A stretch of DNA of 64,000 nucleotides from CAKUFA01 sp963618735 (GTDB taxonomy: Bacteria; Bacillota; Clostridia; Christensenellales; Aristaeellaceae): positions 3,086 through 67,085 of the forward strand of contig CAVEUM010000012.1 in NCBI GenBank assembly GCA_963618735.1, in the 5' to 3' direction. The notes under the pieces were generated by a model that worked only from the letters and a program-made list of their open reading frames with translations, ran no database searches and was not told where the DNA came from. This document shows, piece by piece, positions 50,839 to 59,686 of the stretch. Position 1 is the first letter of the stretch. Each line of letters starts with the position of its first letter. The position numbers and the translations under genes are program-made.

Positions 50839-52353
50839 ATGAAGATCCTGTTTACGGCAAGCGAATGTGTCCCCTTTGTAAAAACCGGCGGTCTGGCTGA
50901 CGTGGTTGGCGCTCTGGCTCCTGTGCTGGCTTCCCAGGGACATGACGTCCGCGTCATACTGCCCCTGTATGCTTCTATCCCCGCCCAGTGGACAGAGAAG
51001 ATGACCCATGTCTGCGACTTTGAAGTTCAGCTCGGCTGGCGCAGACAGTATTGCGGCATCGAAAAGCTGGAAATGAACGGCGTCATCTGGTACTTCATGG
51101 ATAATAAGTACTACTTCGGCCGTCCGTACATCTATGGTTTGGGCGGCGATGAGTACGAGCGTTTCGGCTTCTTCTGCCGTGGTGCTCTGAACGCCCTTCC
51201 CCTGCTTGACTTCCAGCCTGACGTAATTCACGCCCATGACTGGCAGAGCGGCATGGTGCCTGCCCTGCTGAAGATTCAGTATGCGCACCTGCCCTTCTTC
51301 TCCAAGATCAAGACCATGTACACCATCCATAACCTGCAGTATCAGGGCATCTTCGGCATTCGCGAGGTGCAGGATGTACTGGGTCTGGGCGACAGCCTGT
51401 GGACGAATGACAAGCTGGAATGCTTCGGTTGCGCCAACTTCATGAAGGCTGCCCTGGTCTATGCTGATGTCATTACCACCGTGAGCCCCTCCTACTCTGA
51501 GGAGATTCAGACGGCCTATTACGGCGAGCGTCTGGATGGGCTGATTCGTGCCCGCAAGGCCAGCGTTTTCGGCGTGCTGAACGGCATTGACATGGTGGAC
51601 TACAACCCCGCCGCTGATAACCGTATTGCAGCCACCTACTCCGCTGATGACGCGAGCGGAAAGGCCGCCTGCAAGAAGGCACTGCAGGAGCAGCTGGGAC
51701 TGAAGGTTGATCCCAACGTACCCATCATCGGCATGATTGGCCGCCTGAGCAATCAGAAGGGTCTTGACCTGGTGGACTACGTCATCTCTGACATTATGCG
51801 CATGGATGTTCAGCTGGTCGTGCTTGGCATGGGCGACAGCCGCTATGTCAACCTGTTCAGCTGGGCAGAAGGCGAATATAAGGGACGTGTTGCCGCACGC
51901 TTCACCATGGATCATGCACTGGCTCATCAGATTTATGCCGGCTCTGATATGTTCCTCATGCCCAGCCAGTTTGAGCCTTGCGGCCTGAGTCAGCTGATCG
52001 CTCTGCGCTACGGCACGGTACCGATCGTCCGCGAAACCGGCGGCCTTCGTGATACGGTGCTCAGCTACAATGAGTACAGCGGCGAGGGCAACGGCTTCTC
52101 CTTCTTCAACTACAACGCCCATGACATGCTCCACACCATCGAGCGTGCGGTGGATTACTACACCAATCACAAGGATGTGTGGGCAACCCTGCAGAAGCGC
52201 GGCATGAGCGGCGACTACAGCTGGGATCATTCTTCCAAGCGCTACATCGAACTGTATCGCGGCCTGATTGGCGAGATTCCGCTGCCCACGGTAACGGAGA
52301 CTCCTGATGATGAGCCCAATCCTGTGGTTGTTGCAGAGGAAAAGAAGCACTAA
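50839..52353 (+). CDS. glgA: Glycogen synthase (ADP-glucose type, GT5)
   Basis: 504 residues. Two Rossmann domains: the ADP-glucose-binding KTGGLADVVGAL at about 14-25, GRLSNQKGLDLV at the start of the C-terminal domain, and the EPCGLSQLIALRYG and GGLRDTV segments around the catalytic cleft. It extends alpha-1,4 glucan chains. The C-terminal tail of about 25 residues (TVTETPDDEPN...) is acidic and probably disordered. A terminator closes the operon. Confidence 0.96.
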   Translation: MKILFTASECVPFVKTGGLADVVGALAPVLASQGHDVRVILPLYASIPAQWTEKMTHVCDFEVQLGWRRQYCGIEKLEMNGVIWYFMDNKYYFGRPYIYGLGGDEYERFGFFCRGALNALPLLDFQPDVIHAHDWQSGMVPALLKIQYAHLPFFSKIKTMYTIHNLQYQGIFGIREVQDVLGLGDSLWTNDKLECFGCANFMKAALVYADVITTVSPSYSEEIQTAYYGERLDGLIRARKASVFGVLNGIDMVDYNPAADNRIAATYSADDASGKAACKKALQEQLGLKVDPNVPIIGMIGRLSNQKGLDLVDYVISDIMRMDVQLVVLGMGDSRYVNLFSWAEGEYKGRVAARFTMDHALAHQIYAGSDMFLMPSQFEPCGLSQLIALRYGTVPIVRETGGLRDTVLSYNEYSGEGNGFSFFNYNAHDMLHTIERAVDYYTNHKDVWATLQKRGMSGDYSWDHSSKRYIELYRGLIGEIPLPTVTETPDDEPNPVVVAEEKKH

Positions 52354-52372
52354 TCATTAGCCTGACAATAGC

Positions 52373-52404
52373 GGGACGCTCCGGACACGGAGCGTCCCTT
52401 TTTT
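52373..52404 (+). terminator. glg operon terminator
   Basis: GGGACGCTCCG pairs with CGGAGCGTCCC, followed by six T. Confidence 0.9.
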
Positions 52405-52433
52405 CGTTCATTGCAGGTTGTCCTCTGCATAGC

Positions 52434-52469
52434 AAAGGACTGCAGAAGTCGCTCTTCTGCAGTCCTTTT
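52434..52469 (-). terminator. pst-pho operon terminator
   Basis: AAGGACTGCAGAAG pairs with CTTCTGCAGTCCTTT; on the minus strand TTTGC follows. It is 17 bases beyond the phoR stop. Confidence 0.75.
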
Positions 52470-52485
52470 CGTTTCAGTTTTTCCA

Positions 52486-54111
52486 TCAGAACGTAATCGT
52501 GATTTCCGTTCCTTCATTGGGTTTGCTGTTCATGGCAATGGATGCGTGGTGCAGCTGCGCTCCGTGCTTCACAATGGACAGCCCAAGACCTGTTCCACCA
52601 GTTTGCTTGCTGCGGCTTTTATCCACCCGATAGAAACGTTCAAAAACATGCTCCTGATGCTCCTGCGGGATGCCAACGCCCGTATCCGCAACACGAATGA
52701 ACGCATGACCATCCTTCATGCCCGTCTCTACGTCCACACTGCCGTTTGCCTTGTTGTACTTGATGCTATTTTCCACCAGGTTGGTGATCATTTCACTGAG
52801 CAGGGCTGCATCACCCTTCACGCAGGCGGGCTTACAATCCGCCTTCACGGTCACATTGGCCTTCACCGCGGCATCATGAAGCTTCTCAACGCAATCTGCC
52901 GCCAGGGAAGAAAGCTCCACAGTCTTCATCTCTTGTGAGATTCCTTCATCCAGTCGGGACAGGCGCAAAATATCTTCAATCAGTGACAGCAAACGGCGGC
53001 TTTCCTGCTGAATCTTGCTGCCAAGCTGCCCCGCGTCCGCAGGGTTTGCCAGGCCGGAGGCAAGCATTTCCGCATACCCGCTGATGGTTGTGAGAGGTGT
53101 GCGCAGCTCATGAGAAACATTGGCTGAGAACTGTCGGCGGCTTTCTTCGGCAGCATGGGCAGCCGATACATCCTGAAGGAGAATGACCGTACCTTCATTG
53201 TTAACAGGGCTCAGGGAAATGCGCAGCGTCTTGCTGTCGCAGGTCATTTCTGCCTCACCCTGGCCTGCGTTCAACAGGTCGAGCAGCACCTGATGCCGAC
53301 TAACGGCTACCAGCGGCTGCCCCAGCGGATCTCCATGCACTCCAAGGAAGCGTCTCGCGGCTGGGTTCATGGACAGCACACACGTCTTGGGATCCAGAAT
53401 GACAAGGCCTTCCTTCATGCCATCCAGTATGGCATCCAGTTCGGCGCGCTGAGCGGTAAGGTCTGCCATCTGGTCGGCAATGCGACGATTCTGCTGCTCC
53501 ATTCGGCGCAGCATGGGCGACAGTTCTTCATAAGTATCGCTGTTTAAGGGATGATCCAAGTCAATGGCGTTGATGGGCTTCACCATGCGCTCCGTCACCG
53601 CGCGTGCCACCATGGTGGACAGTACCAAACACAGGATGACGCCTGCCGCCAGCCACAATGCCATGCTGCTGATTGTGCTCAGCACCGTCTTTTGCGTACC
53701 TGCCACACGAAGGACGCTGCCATCATTCAGTCGCCGCGCGTAGTAGATGCTGTTTTCCCCCATGGTATCCGATGCTCGGGTTGACCAGCCAGTGCCATCA
53801 GCTATTGCCTGCACAATTTCTTCACGCTGCAAGTGATTATCCATCGTCTGGCTGTCGTGACGGCTGTCATAGAGCACATTGCCCTGGGCATCCACCAGCG
53901 TTACGCGCTGGGCATAAACACCGCTTTCCAGCAGCGCTGTCGGATTTTCCGAGGCATTCAGCTGGGATGCCAGCGTATCTGACAGAACCGTCAGGCTTGT
54001 CTTCAGCTGATTTTCTGTATACAGATACATGCCGCTAATAACCAGTACGCTCATCAGCAACGCTGTGCACAGTATACAAATCGTGAGGCATGAAAAAATC
54101 TTTTTACGCAT
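52486..54111 (-). CDS. phoR: PhoR-type sensor histidine kinase
   Basis: 541 residues from ATG 54111, whose GGAGG lies inside the last codons of phoP; an ATG at 54135 is less likely. Two membrane segments (about 5-28 and 148-172) flank an extracytoplasmic sensor of about 120 residues. A HAMP-like linker, a PAS domain (LDAILDGMKEGLVILD), the His box SANVSHELRTPLTTISGYAE and the ATPase boxes (NLVENSIKYN, DTGVGIP, GTGLGLSIV) follow. It is the last gene of pstC-pstA-pstB-phoU-phoP-phoR, so it most likely senses phosphate status through the Pst complex and PhoU. Confidence 0.93.
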   Translation of the reverse strand: MRKKIFSCLTICILCTALLMSVLVISGMYLYTENQLKTSLTVLSDTLASQLNASENPTALLESGVYAQRVTLVDAQGNVLYDSRHDSQTMDNHLQREEIVQAIADGTGWSTRASDTMGENSIYYARRLNDGSVLRVAGTQKTVLSTISSMALWLAAGVILCLVLSTMVARAVTERMVKPINAIDLDHPLNSDTYEELSPMLRRMEQQNRRIADQMADLTAQRAELDAILDGMKEGLVILDPKTCVLSMNPAARRFLGVHGDPLGQPLVAVSRHQVLLDLLNAGQGEAEMTCDSKTLRISLSPVNNEGTVILLQDVSAAHAAEESRRQFSANVSHELRTPLTTISGYAEMLASGLANPADAGQLGSKIQQESRRLLSLIEDILRLSRLDEGISQEMKTVELSSLAADCVEKLHDAAVKANVTVKADCKPACVKGDAALLSEMITNLVENSIKYNKANGSVDVETGMKDGHAFIRVADTGVGIPQEHQEHVFERFYRVDKSRSKQTGGTGLGLSIVKHGAQLHHASIAMNSKPNEGTEITITF

Positions 54112-54781
54112 CGGCATCCTCCATCTTATAGCCAACGCCGCGAACGGTTATAATGCAACTGCCGCACACTCCCAGCTTCTGCCGCAGGGTACGGATGTGC
54201 ACATCCACCGTCCGAGTATCGCCGGTGTACGCCACGCCCCACACATTGTCCAGCAGAACCTCCCGGCTGACCACCTTGCCGGCATGGCTCATCAGAAAAT
54301 TAAGCAGTTCAAACTCCATGTGGGTCAGGATGACTTCTTCCCCGGCAGCCAACACCGAATGACGGGCACGATCCAGCGTAATCCTTCCGGAAACCATGAC
54401 ATCATCCATCGGCACATCTGTGGTGCGGCGAAGCATGGCTCTGACCCTCGCCAGCAATTCCATCACGCCAAATGGCTTGGTAAGATAATCGTCCGCGCCT
54501 TCATCCAGCCCCCTGACTTTGTCCATTTCCGCATCGCGAGCGGTCACAAGAATCACAGGAACCTTGTGCAAATGCGCAGCCTGGCGGATAAAGCGCAGCA
54601 GACTAATGCCATCCTCATCCGGGAGCATGACATCCAGCAACACCAGCTGTGGAATGGTTGTCCGCAGTGCCTCACGAAATGAGGCGGGATCAGCAAAGCC
54701 CTCCGCTTCAAAGCCTGCCTGCCGCAGGGCATACAGCTCCAGCTCACGGACGCCGGCATCATCCTCCACTACATGGATCAT
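54104..54781 (-). CDS. phoP: PhoP/PhoB-type response regulator
   Basis: 225 residues. Receiver with VVEDDAG, phospho-acceptor in LVLLDVMLPDED and Lys in YLTKPFG; a winged-helix output domain with LTHMEFELLNFL and TRTVDVHIRTLRQKLG. It should bind the 11-bp spaced TTTACA half-sites between pstC and pstS. It overlaps phoU by 4 bases and phoR's start. Confidence 0.95.
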   Translation of the reverse strand: MIHVVEDDAGVRELELYALRQAGFEAEGFADPASFREALRTTIPQLVLLDVMLPDEDGISLLRFIRQAAHLHKVPVILVTARDAEMDKVRGLDEGADDYLTKPFGVMELLARVRAMLRRTTDVPMDDVMVSGRITLDRARHSVLAAGEEVILTHMEFELLNFLMSHAGKVVSREVLLDNVWGVAYTGDTRTVDVHIRTLRQKLGVCGSCIITVRGVGYKMEDADA

Positions 54782-55428
54782 TGCAATTCTTCTCCTTTAT
54801 ATAAACCCGTTACCGCATAAACCACCCATTCGGCAATATTCACCGCATGGTCAGCAATGCGTTCAAAATACTTGGCAATCATCAGCAGATCAAGCACTTC
54901 CTGCGAAAGGCCAGGATGCTCATTCAGCATGGTCACCAGCTCCGTCTTCACGCGAATGAAGGCTTCATCCACCTCATCATCCGCCGCGATGACCTGCTCT
55001 GCCAGCACAGTATCGCGGTTGACGAACGCGTCAATGGCGCGATGCACCATGCTGATAGCAGCCGTTGCCATGGGACGGAAGTGATCCGGCCGAGGCTGGG
55101 AAAGATCCATCATCGTCACAATTTCACTGATATCCGCCGCTTGGTCACCGATACGCTCCATATCGGTAATCATCTTCATCGCAGAGGAAATCAGCCGCAG
55201 ATCCCGCGCCACAGGCTGCTGCTGCAAAAGAAGATGGAGGCACAACGTCTCTATCTCCCGTTCCTTGTGATCCACCCGATGGTCGCCGTTCATCACCGCA
55301 CGAGCCTTTTCCAGGTCAGCCGTACGGAGCGCGTCACACGCGTCCTCAATGGTCTGCTCCACCAGTGCGCCCATTTCGATCATTCCCCGGTTAAGGGATT
55401 CGATCTGTTCGTCAAAATGCCTTCTCAT
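54778..55428 (-). CDS. phoU: PhoU phosphate-signalling protein
   Basis: 216 residues, two PhoU three-helix repeats. Conserved segments include MGALVEQTIEDAC, RIGDQAADI and ERIADHAVNIAEWV, the Glu/Asp-rich metal-binding helices. It links PstB transport activity to PhoR signalling. It overlaps pstB by one base and phoP by 4. Confidence 0.95.
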   Translation of the reverse strand: MRRHFDEQIESLNRGMIEMGALVEQTIEDACDALRTADLEKARAVMNGDHRVDHKEREIETLCLHLLLQQQPVARDLRLISSAMKMITDMERIGDQAADISEIVTMMDLSQPRPDHFRPMATAAISMVHRAIDAFVNRDTVLAEQVIAADDEVDEAFIRVKTELVTMLNEHPGLSQEVLDLLMIAKYFERIADHAVNIAEWVVYAVTGLYKGEELQ

Positions 55429-56180
55429 TAGCCAAACCTCCCTGTAATATAATCTTCCGTGCGTTTATCCCGCGGCATGGAGAACAGCTTGCCCGTTTCG
55501 CCAACTTCCACCATGTCACCCAAGAGGAAGAAAGCGGTCACATCACTGATACGCACTGCCTGTTGCATGTTGTGCGTCACAATGGCAATGGTATACTGTC
55601 CCTTCAGCTGCAGGCACAGCTCTTCGATTTTGGAGGTGGAAATGGGATCCAGGGCACTGGTCGGCTCATCCATCAGCAGAACCTCAGGCTTAACTGCCAG
55701 AGCTCTGGCAATGCACAGACGCTGCTGCTGGCCGCCCGAAAGGCCAAGGGCACTCTTGTTCAGTCGATCCTTCAGCTCATCCCAGATGGCGGCATCCCGC
55801 AGAGAGGTCTCCACCAGCTCATCCAGTTGGGACTTGCGGTAAATGCCATGGGTGCGAGGGCCATAGGCGATGTTGTCGTATACGCTCATCGGAAAAGGGT
55901 TCGGCTTCTGGAAAACCATGCCCACGCGGCGGCGCAGGAGGTTCACGTCCATATCCCCGTAGACATCTTCTCCATCCAGGGTAACTTTTCCTGTCACGCG
56001 GCAGTCTGGAACCAAATCATTCATACGATTCAAGGTTTTCAGCAGCGTGGACTTGCCGCAGCCAGACGGTCCGATAAAAGCCGTGATCTGCTTCTCTTCA
56101 ATGTCCAGGTTAATGCCCTTCAGGGCATGGAAAGCACCATAATACAGGTTCAGATCCTTAATGGCAATCTTCGCGTTCAT
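55428..56180 (-). CDS. pstB: Phosphate ABC transporter ATPase
   Basis: 250 residues. Walker A GPSGCGKST, Q-loop region MVFQKPNPFPMS typical of PstB, signature LSGGQQQRLCIARALA, Walker B LLMDEPTSALDP and the switch His in IVTHNMQQA. It powers uptake through PstA/PstC. Overlaps pstA by 4 bases. Confidence 0.97.
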   Translation of the reverse strand: MNAKIAIKDLNLYYGAFHALKGINLDIEEKQITAFIGPSGCGKSTLLKTLNRMNDLVPDCRVTGKVTLDGEDVYGDMDVNLLRRRVGMVFQKPNPFPMSVYDNIAYGPRTHGIYRKSQLDELVETSLRDAAIWDELKDRLNKSALGLSGGQQQRLCIARALAVKPEVLLMDEPTSALDPISTSKIEELCLQLKGQYTIAIVTHNMQQAVRISDVTAFFLLGDMVEVGETGKLFSMPRDKRTEDYITGRFG

Positions 56181-57109
56181 GCTTTGCCTCCGATCTTCTT
56201 GGAAACCAATGTTGACAGGCCATTCATGGCCAGAACAAGCACTAGCAGAACCACTGCTGTGGCGTAAGCTTCACCGATGTAGAGACCTTCACCCGAAAGA
56301 ACGTACATGTGCAGGGACAAGGTACGGCCGGAAGAGAGAATATTTTCAGGCAACTTAGCCACCGTACCCGTCGTGTACAACAGCGCCGCCGTTTCACCCA
56401 CGATGCGTCCAATGGCCAGCACAATGCCTGACAAAATGCCCGGCATGGCAGGAGGAAGGACGATCTTCATTACCGTACGCAGCTTGCCAGCACCCAAACC
56501 GAAGGAACCTTCACGGTAACTGTCCGGCACAGAGAGGAGTGCTTCCTCCGTCGTCCGCAGAATCAACGGAAGAACCATCAGCGCCAGCGTCAGTCCGCCA
56601 GACAGCAGTGACAGCTTGAAGCTCAATGCATTCACGAAGCACATCATGCCGAACAGGCCGTAGATGATGCTTGGGATGCCGCTCAGCGTTTCGGCCGTCA
56701 CGCGGATGATGCGCACCACCACACTGTTGCGCTTGGCATATTCTGCCAGGTAGATGGCGCCGCCTACTCCCAATGGGATGGCCACAACCAGCGCCAGGGC
56801 GGTGATCATCAGGGTGTTGATTAAGGATGGGAGCATGCTTTGGTTATCCGTGGTAAAATTCAGGGAAAACAGCTCAGGCTTCAAATTCGGAATGCCCTTC
56901 ACCAGGATGTCGCCAATCAGGTACAGCAGGGAAAACACCGTAATCCCCATGGCCAGACGGCACAGAATGCGAACCAGTGCGCTGAATGGATGTCGAACCA
57001 GCCGATTCTTTTCATTCTTCAGAAACCTGCTCAGTTGCTGTCCTGTTGTTGGTTTTGACAGAACGATATTCTGCGCTTCAATCCGGTTTGCAATTTCAAG
57101 AGTGCTCAC
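56177..57109 (-). CDS. pstA: Phosphate ABC transporter permease PstA
   Basis: 310 residues, about six membrane helices. The ABC permease cytoplasmic loop is seen as EGSFGLGAGKLRTVMKIVLPPAMPG, in shortened form, and the early VAIPLGVGGAIYLAEYAK is typical of PstA. The first 45 residues are cytoplasmic and basic. Overlaps pstC by 4 bases. Confidence 0.95.
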   Translation of the reverse strand: MSTLEIANRIEAQNIVLSKPTTGQQLSRFLKNEKNRLVRHPFSALVRILCRLAMGITVFSLLYLIGDILVKGIPNLKPELFSLNFTTDNQSMLPSLINTLMITALALVVAIPLGVGGAIYLAEYAKRNSVVVRIIRVTAETLSGIPSIIYGLFGMMCFVNALSFKLSLLSGGLTLALMVLPLILRTTEEALLSVPDSYREGSFGLGAGKLRTVMKIVLPPAMPGILSGIVLAIGRIVGETAALLYTTGTVAKLPENILSSGRTLSLHMYVLSGEGLYIGEAYATAVVLLVLVLAMNGLSTLVSKKIGGKA

Positions 57110-57969
57110 TGTATTTCCCTCCTCTTCAGTGCGGAGAACAGCAGGTTAATCAGCAGAATGAAGACAAACAGCACCACACCCGTGGCAATGAGGGCCTCAC
57201 GATGGAGATCTGCTGCATATCCCATTTCAGTAACAATGTTGCTTGTCAGAGTGCGAACGCCCTTCAGCAGTCCCTTCGGCATGCGTGCCTGGTTGCCAGC
57301 CACCATGACCACCGCCATCGTCTCGCCAATGGCACGGCCAATGGAAAGCACCACTGCAGCCAGGATACCGCTCTTGGCTGCAGGAACCGTCGCACGGAAA
57401 ACGCTGCGCTCATCCGTTGCGCCTAGGGCGAGGCTGCCTTCATAGTAGCTTTCCGGTACGGCGCACACAGCACTGGAGGTAAGTTGGATCATGGTTGGAA
57501 GAATCATCATGCCCAGCAGAAGACTTGCTGTGAGGATGCTCATGCCCTGGCCGCCGAAGAGGTTGCGCACCAGCGGCACAAGGTTCGTGATGCCAAAGAA
57601 GCCGTAAACCACGCTGGGAACGCCCGCCATAAGCGCCACTAAGGGCTGCAGAACCTTGGCCGGCTTCTTCGGGCAAAAGCGCGCCAGATAGATGCCTGCC
57701 AAAATGCCGATGGGACCGCCAATGATCAGTGCACCTGCTGTCACGTAAATGCTGCCCAGAATCATGGGCAGAATGCCGTAAGTGCCGCTGTCACCATCGC
57801 CGGGTGCCCAGGTCGTGCCGGAAAGAAAGTCCCACAGATTGTATTTGCTAAAGAACGGGAGTCCGTTGGCAAACAGGAAGGCACAGATCAGCAATACTGC
57901 TGCGACGCAGAACAGTGCCGCTGCGGCAAAGACCCATCGCATGATCCGTTCCTTCAAATGAACTTTCAT
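57106..57969 (-). CDS. pstC: Phosphate ABC transporter permease PstC
   Basis: 287 residues, six predicted helices. YNLWDFLSGTTWAPGD near residue 45 is a PstC hallmark; the EAA-like loop is EGSLALGATDERSVFRATVPAAKSG, shortened here. First gene of the minus-strand operon; its promoter carries the Pho box at 58023-58061. GGATG lies upstream of the ATG. Confidence 0.95.
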   Translation of the reverse strand: MKVHLKERIMRWVFAAAALFCVAAVLLICAFLFANGLPFFSKYNLWDFLSGTTWAPGDGDSGTYGILPMILGSIYVTAGALIIGGPIGILAGIYLARFCPKKPAKVLQPLVALMAGVPSVVYGFFGITNLVPLVRNLFGGQGMSILTASLLLGMMILPTMIQLTSSAVCAVPESYYEGSLALGATDERSVFRATVPAAKSGILAAVVLSIGRAIGETMAVVMVAGNQARMPKGLLKGVRTLTSNIVTEMGYAADLHREALIATGVVLFVFILLINLLFSALKRREIQ

Positions 57970-58007
57970 CTGCTTGTTTTCATCCTTTCATTTTTTGCTA
58001 CGGTTCT

Positions 58008-58061
58008 ATGGTAAACTATCTCTGTAAAACAGTAAGAGGAAATGTGTAAAATCTATGTAAA
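58008..58061 (-). promoter_or_regulatory. Pho box and promoter of the pstC operon
   Basis: On the minus strand TTTACA occurs at 58061-58056, 58050-58045 and 58028-58023, that is at 0, 11 and 33 on an 11-bp grid (the 22 position is degenerate). Nine bases later lies TACCAT (58013-58008) as the -10. This is the PhoP direct-repeat design. Confidence 0.8.
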
Positions 58062-58127
58062 ATCGTGCGAAAAACGCGTTTTTTCCCGCAAAACATCCTT
58101 TTATAATAGAAAATCGTTCTGAAAGAC

Positions 58128-58182
58128 TTTACGTTTTCTTTACATAAACTCGCTTTTGCATTTTACATTGGGGGATTACAAT
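58128..58182 (+). promoter_or_regulatory. Pho box and promoter of pstS
   Basis: TTTACG (58128-58133), TTTACA (58139-58144) and TTTACA (58162-58167) lie at 0, 11 and 34; nine bases later comes the -10 TACAAT (58177-58182). The design mirrors the array serving the divergent pstC operon. Confidence 0.8.
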
Positions 58183-58218
58183 ACGAGCCGTACCAAACAG
58201 AAAGGAAGGAAAAAAGAC

Positions 58219-59058
58219 ATGAAGAAGTTTGCAAGTTTGGCCCTGTCCCTGATGCTGGCCGTAACGGCCACGAGCGCTTTCGCTGCCAGCGAAATTACGG
58301 TGATCAGCCGTGAAGCCGGTTCCGGTACCCGCGGAGCTTTCGTTGAACTGACTGGCGTTGAATCCAAGAACGAAGCTGGCGAGAAGGTTGACCACACCTA
58401 TGAGGAAGCCATCATCCAGAACGGTACTGCTCAGGTGTTGACCACCGTGCAGGGCGACGAGAACGCCATCGGCTACATCTCCCTGGGTTCCCTGAATGAC
58501 ACCGTGAAGGCTGTGACCGTGGAAGGCGTTGAAGCTACCGCTGAGAACGTTAAGAACGGCACCTATGCCCTGGCTCGTCCCTTCAACATTGCTGTGAAGG
58601 AAGGCCTGAGCGAGACTGCACAGGATTTTGTGAACTGGCTGGCCAGCGCTGATGCACAGGCTATCGTAACTGAAAAGGGCTATGTTGCCAACGAAGCTGC
58701 TGAATATGCGGCTGCTCCTAAGGCTGGCAAGATCGTCATCGGTGGTTCTTCCTCCGTTGGCCCCCTGATGGAAAAGCTGGCTGAAGCATACATGACTGTT
58801 AACCCCGATGTAACCATCGAAGTGCAGATCAGTGACTCCACCACTGGCATGACCGGCGCTGCTGACGGCACTTTCGACATCGGCATGGCTTCCCGTGCGC
58901 TGAAGGATTCCGAAAAGGAAAAGCTGACTGGCATCACCATCTGCCAGGACGGCATCGCCGTGATTGTGAACACCAACAACGTCGTAAGCAACCTGACCAT
59001 CGAGCAGATTCGTCAGATCTTCGTCGGCGAAGTAACTGATTGGACCGCCCTGAACTAA
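58219..59058 (+). CDS. pstS: Phosphate-binding protein PstS, circularly permuted
   Basis: 279 residues from ATG 58219 with AAAGGAAGG upstream. A signal peptide ends at about 23 (TSAFAAS), with no lipobox. The mature protein starts with what is normally the second half of PstS: ITVISREAGSGTRGAF (26-41), then AIGYISLGSL (83-92). It ends with what is normally the first half: IVIGGSSSVGPLMEKLAEAY (172-191), TGMTGA (209-214), FDIGMASR (219-226), DGIAVIVN (244-251), and finally IFVGEVTDWTALN, the point where a classical PstS would run into ITVISRE. Phosphate ligands Ser, Arg, Asp and Gly-Ser-Gly-Thr all appear retained. It binds phosphate for PstCAB, encoded divergently. Confidence 0.92.
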   Translation: MKKFASLALSLMLAVTATSAFAASEITVISREAGSGTRGAFVELTGVESKNEAGEKVDHTYEEAIIQNGTAQVLTTVQGDENAIGYISLGSLNDTVKAVTVEGVEATAENVKNGTYALARPFNIAVKEGLSETAQDFVNWLASADAQAIVTEKGYVANEAAEYAAAPKAGKIVIGGSSSVGPLMEKLAEAYMTVNPDVTIEVQISDSTTGMTGAADGTFDIGMASRALKDSEKEKLTGITICQDGIAVIVNTNNVVSNLTIEQIRQIFVGEVTDWTALN

Positions 59059-59089
59059 GGGATCTGATCAGATAAGAATCAAGCAAAAA

Positions 59090-59121
59090 AGACCCCGCAG
59101 GCGCTGAAGTCTGCGGGGTCT
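59090..59121. terminator. Bidirectional terminator between pstS and the split-barrel gene
   Basis: AGACCCCGCAG pairs with CTGCGGGGTCT; an A-run on the left gives a T-run on the minus strand and TTTG follows on the plus strand. Confidence 0.8.
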
Positions 59122-59143
59122 TTGCATATGCTTTTGTCTGTTG

Positions 59144-59638
59144 TTAGCCGAGGGGCTTTACCTCGGTAATCTCGAAGAACATTGCCGTATCGCTGTTTGC
59201 TTCCTTTGCCAATGCTTCTGCCACGGCTTCATCCGTGATCTTGGAGAACACCATGCGAGCGCCGGACACAGCATAGGGCTTTGCACCTTCTTCAGAAGAA
59301 GGAGTTGCGGCATACACAGCCACACCATTGCCATTTGCTTCCAGATTGATCTTAGACTGATTCTCGGCCAGGCCAAGGCGCAGATAGTACTTATCCTCAT
59401 ATTTCGTGATAGCGAAGATGAAGTACGCGGCGTTCGCCGTGCCATCAGGGTTCACGGTGCTGACCAGATAGAAGCCGGAATAGGAGTTGACCGCATTCAT
59501 CAATTCATCCCCTGTGAGGGCAGAATCCGCGTAGTAGTTCGCCACAGAGGCAGAAGATACTGCGTCTTCCTCCGCCAATGCCGCCATCGGGATGAAAAGA
59601 GCCAGAACCAGGAGTAGAGAAACCAAACGCTTTGCCAT
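59144..59638 (-). CDS. Secreted small protein, possibly a split beta-barrel (pyridoxamine-phosphate-oxidase-like) fold
   Basis: 164 residues from ATG 59638 with AAAGGTGG upstream. The signal peptide ends MAALAEED. The mature part contains GFYLVSTVNPDGTANAAYFI in part, KYYLRLGLAENQSKINLEAN and GARMVFSKITDEAVAEAL, which in order resemble FMN-binding split barrels, but no flavin ligand can be fixed. Export of such a fold is uncommon. It is divergent from the C69 peptidase gene and has its own promoter. Confidence 0.55.
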   Translation of the reverse strand: MAKRLVSLLLVLALFIPMAALAEEDAVSSASVANYYADSALTGDELMNAVNSYSGFYLVSTVNPDGTANAAYFIFAITKYEDKYYLRLGLAENQSKINLEANGNGVAVYAATPSSEEGAKPYAVSGARMVFSKITDEAVAEALAKEANSDTAMFFEITEVKPLG

Positions 59639-59686
59639 GTTGAAAACCACCTTTCGTTTTGTAGAAGAACACTTCTGATGTCATTA

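Noticed and set aside
49504..52350. 948-codon open frame on the minus strand opposite glgC, glgD and glgA
   Set aside because: It covers three well-supported genes antisense, has no Shine-Dalgarno, and its His/Val/Gln-rich translation matches no family; it is a by-product of codon bias in the real genes.
58219..59058. Frameshift or assembly rearrangement as the cause of the odd PstS motif order
   Set aside because: Signal peptide, both halves and the stop are in one clean frame with a matching promoter, and both lobes are complete; permutation is simpler.
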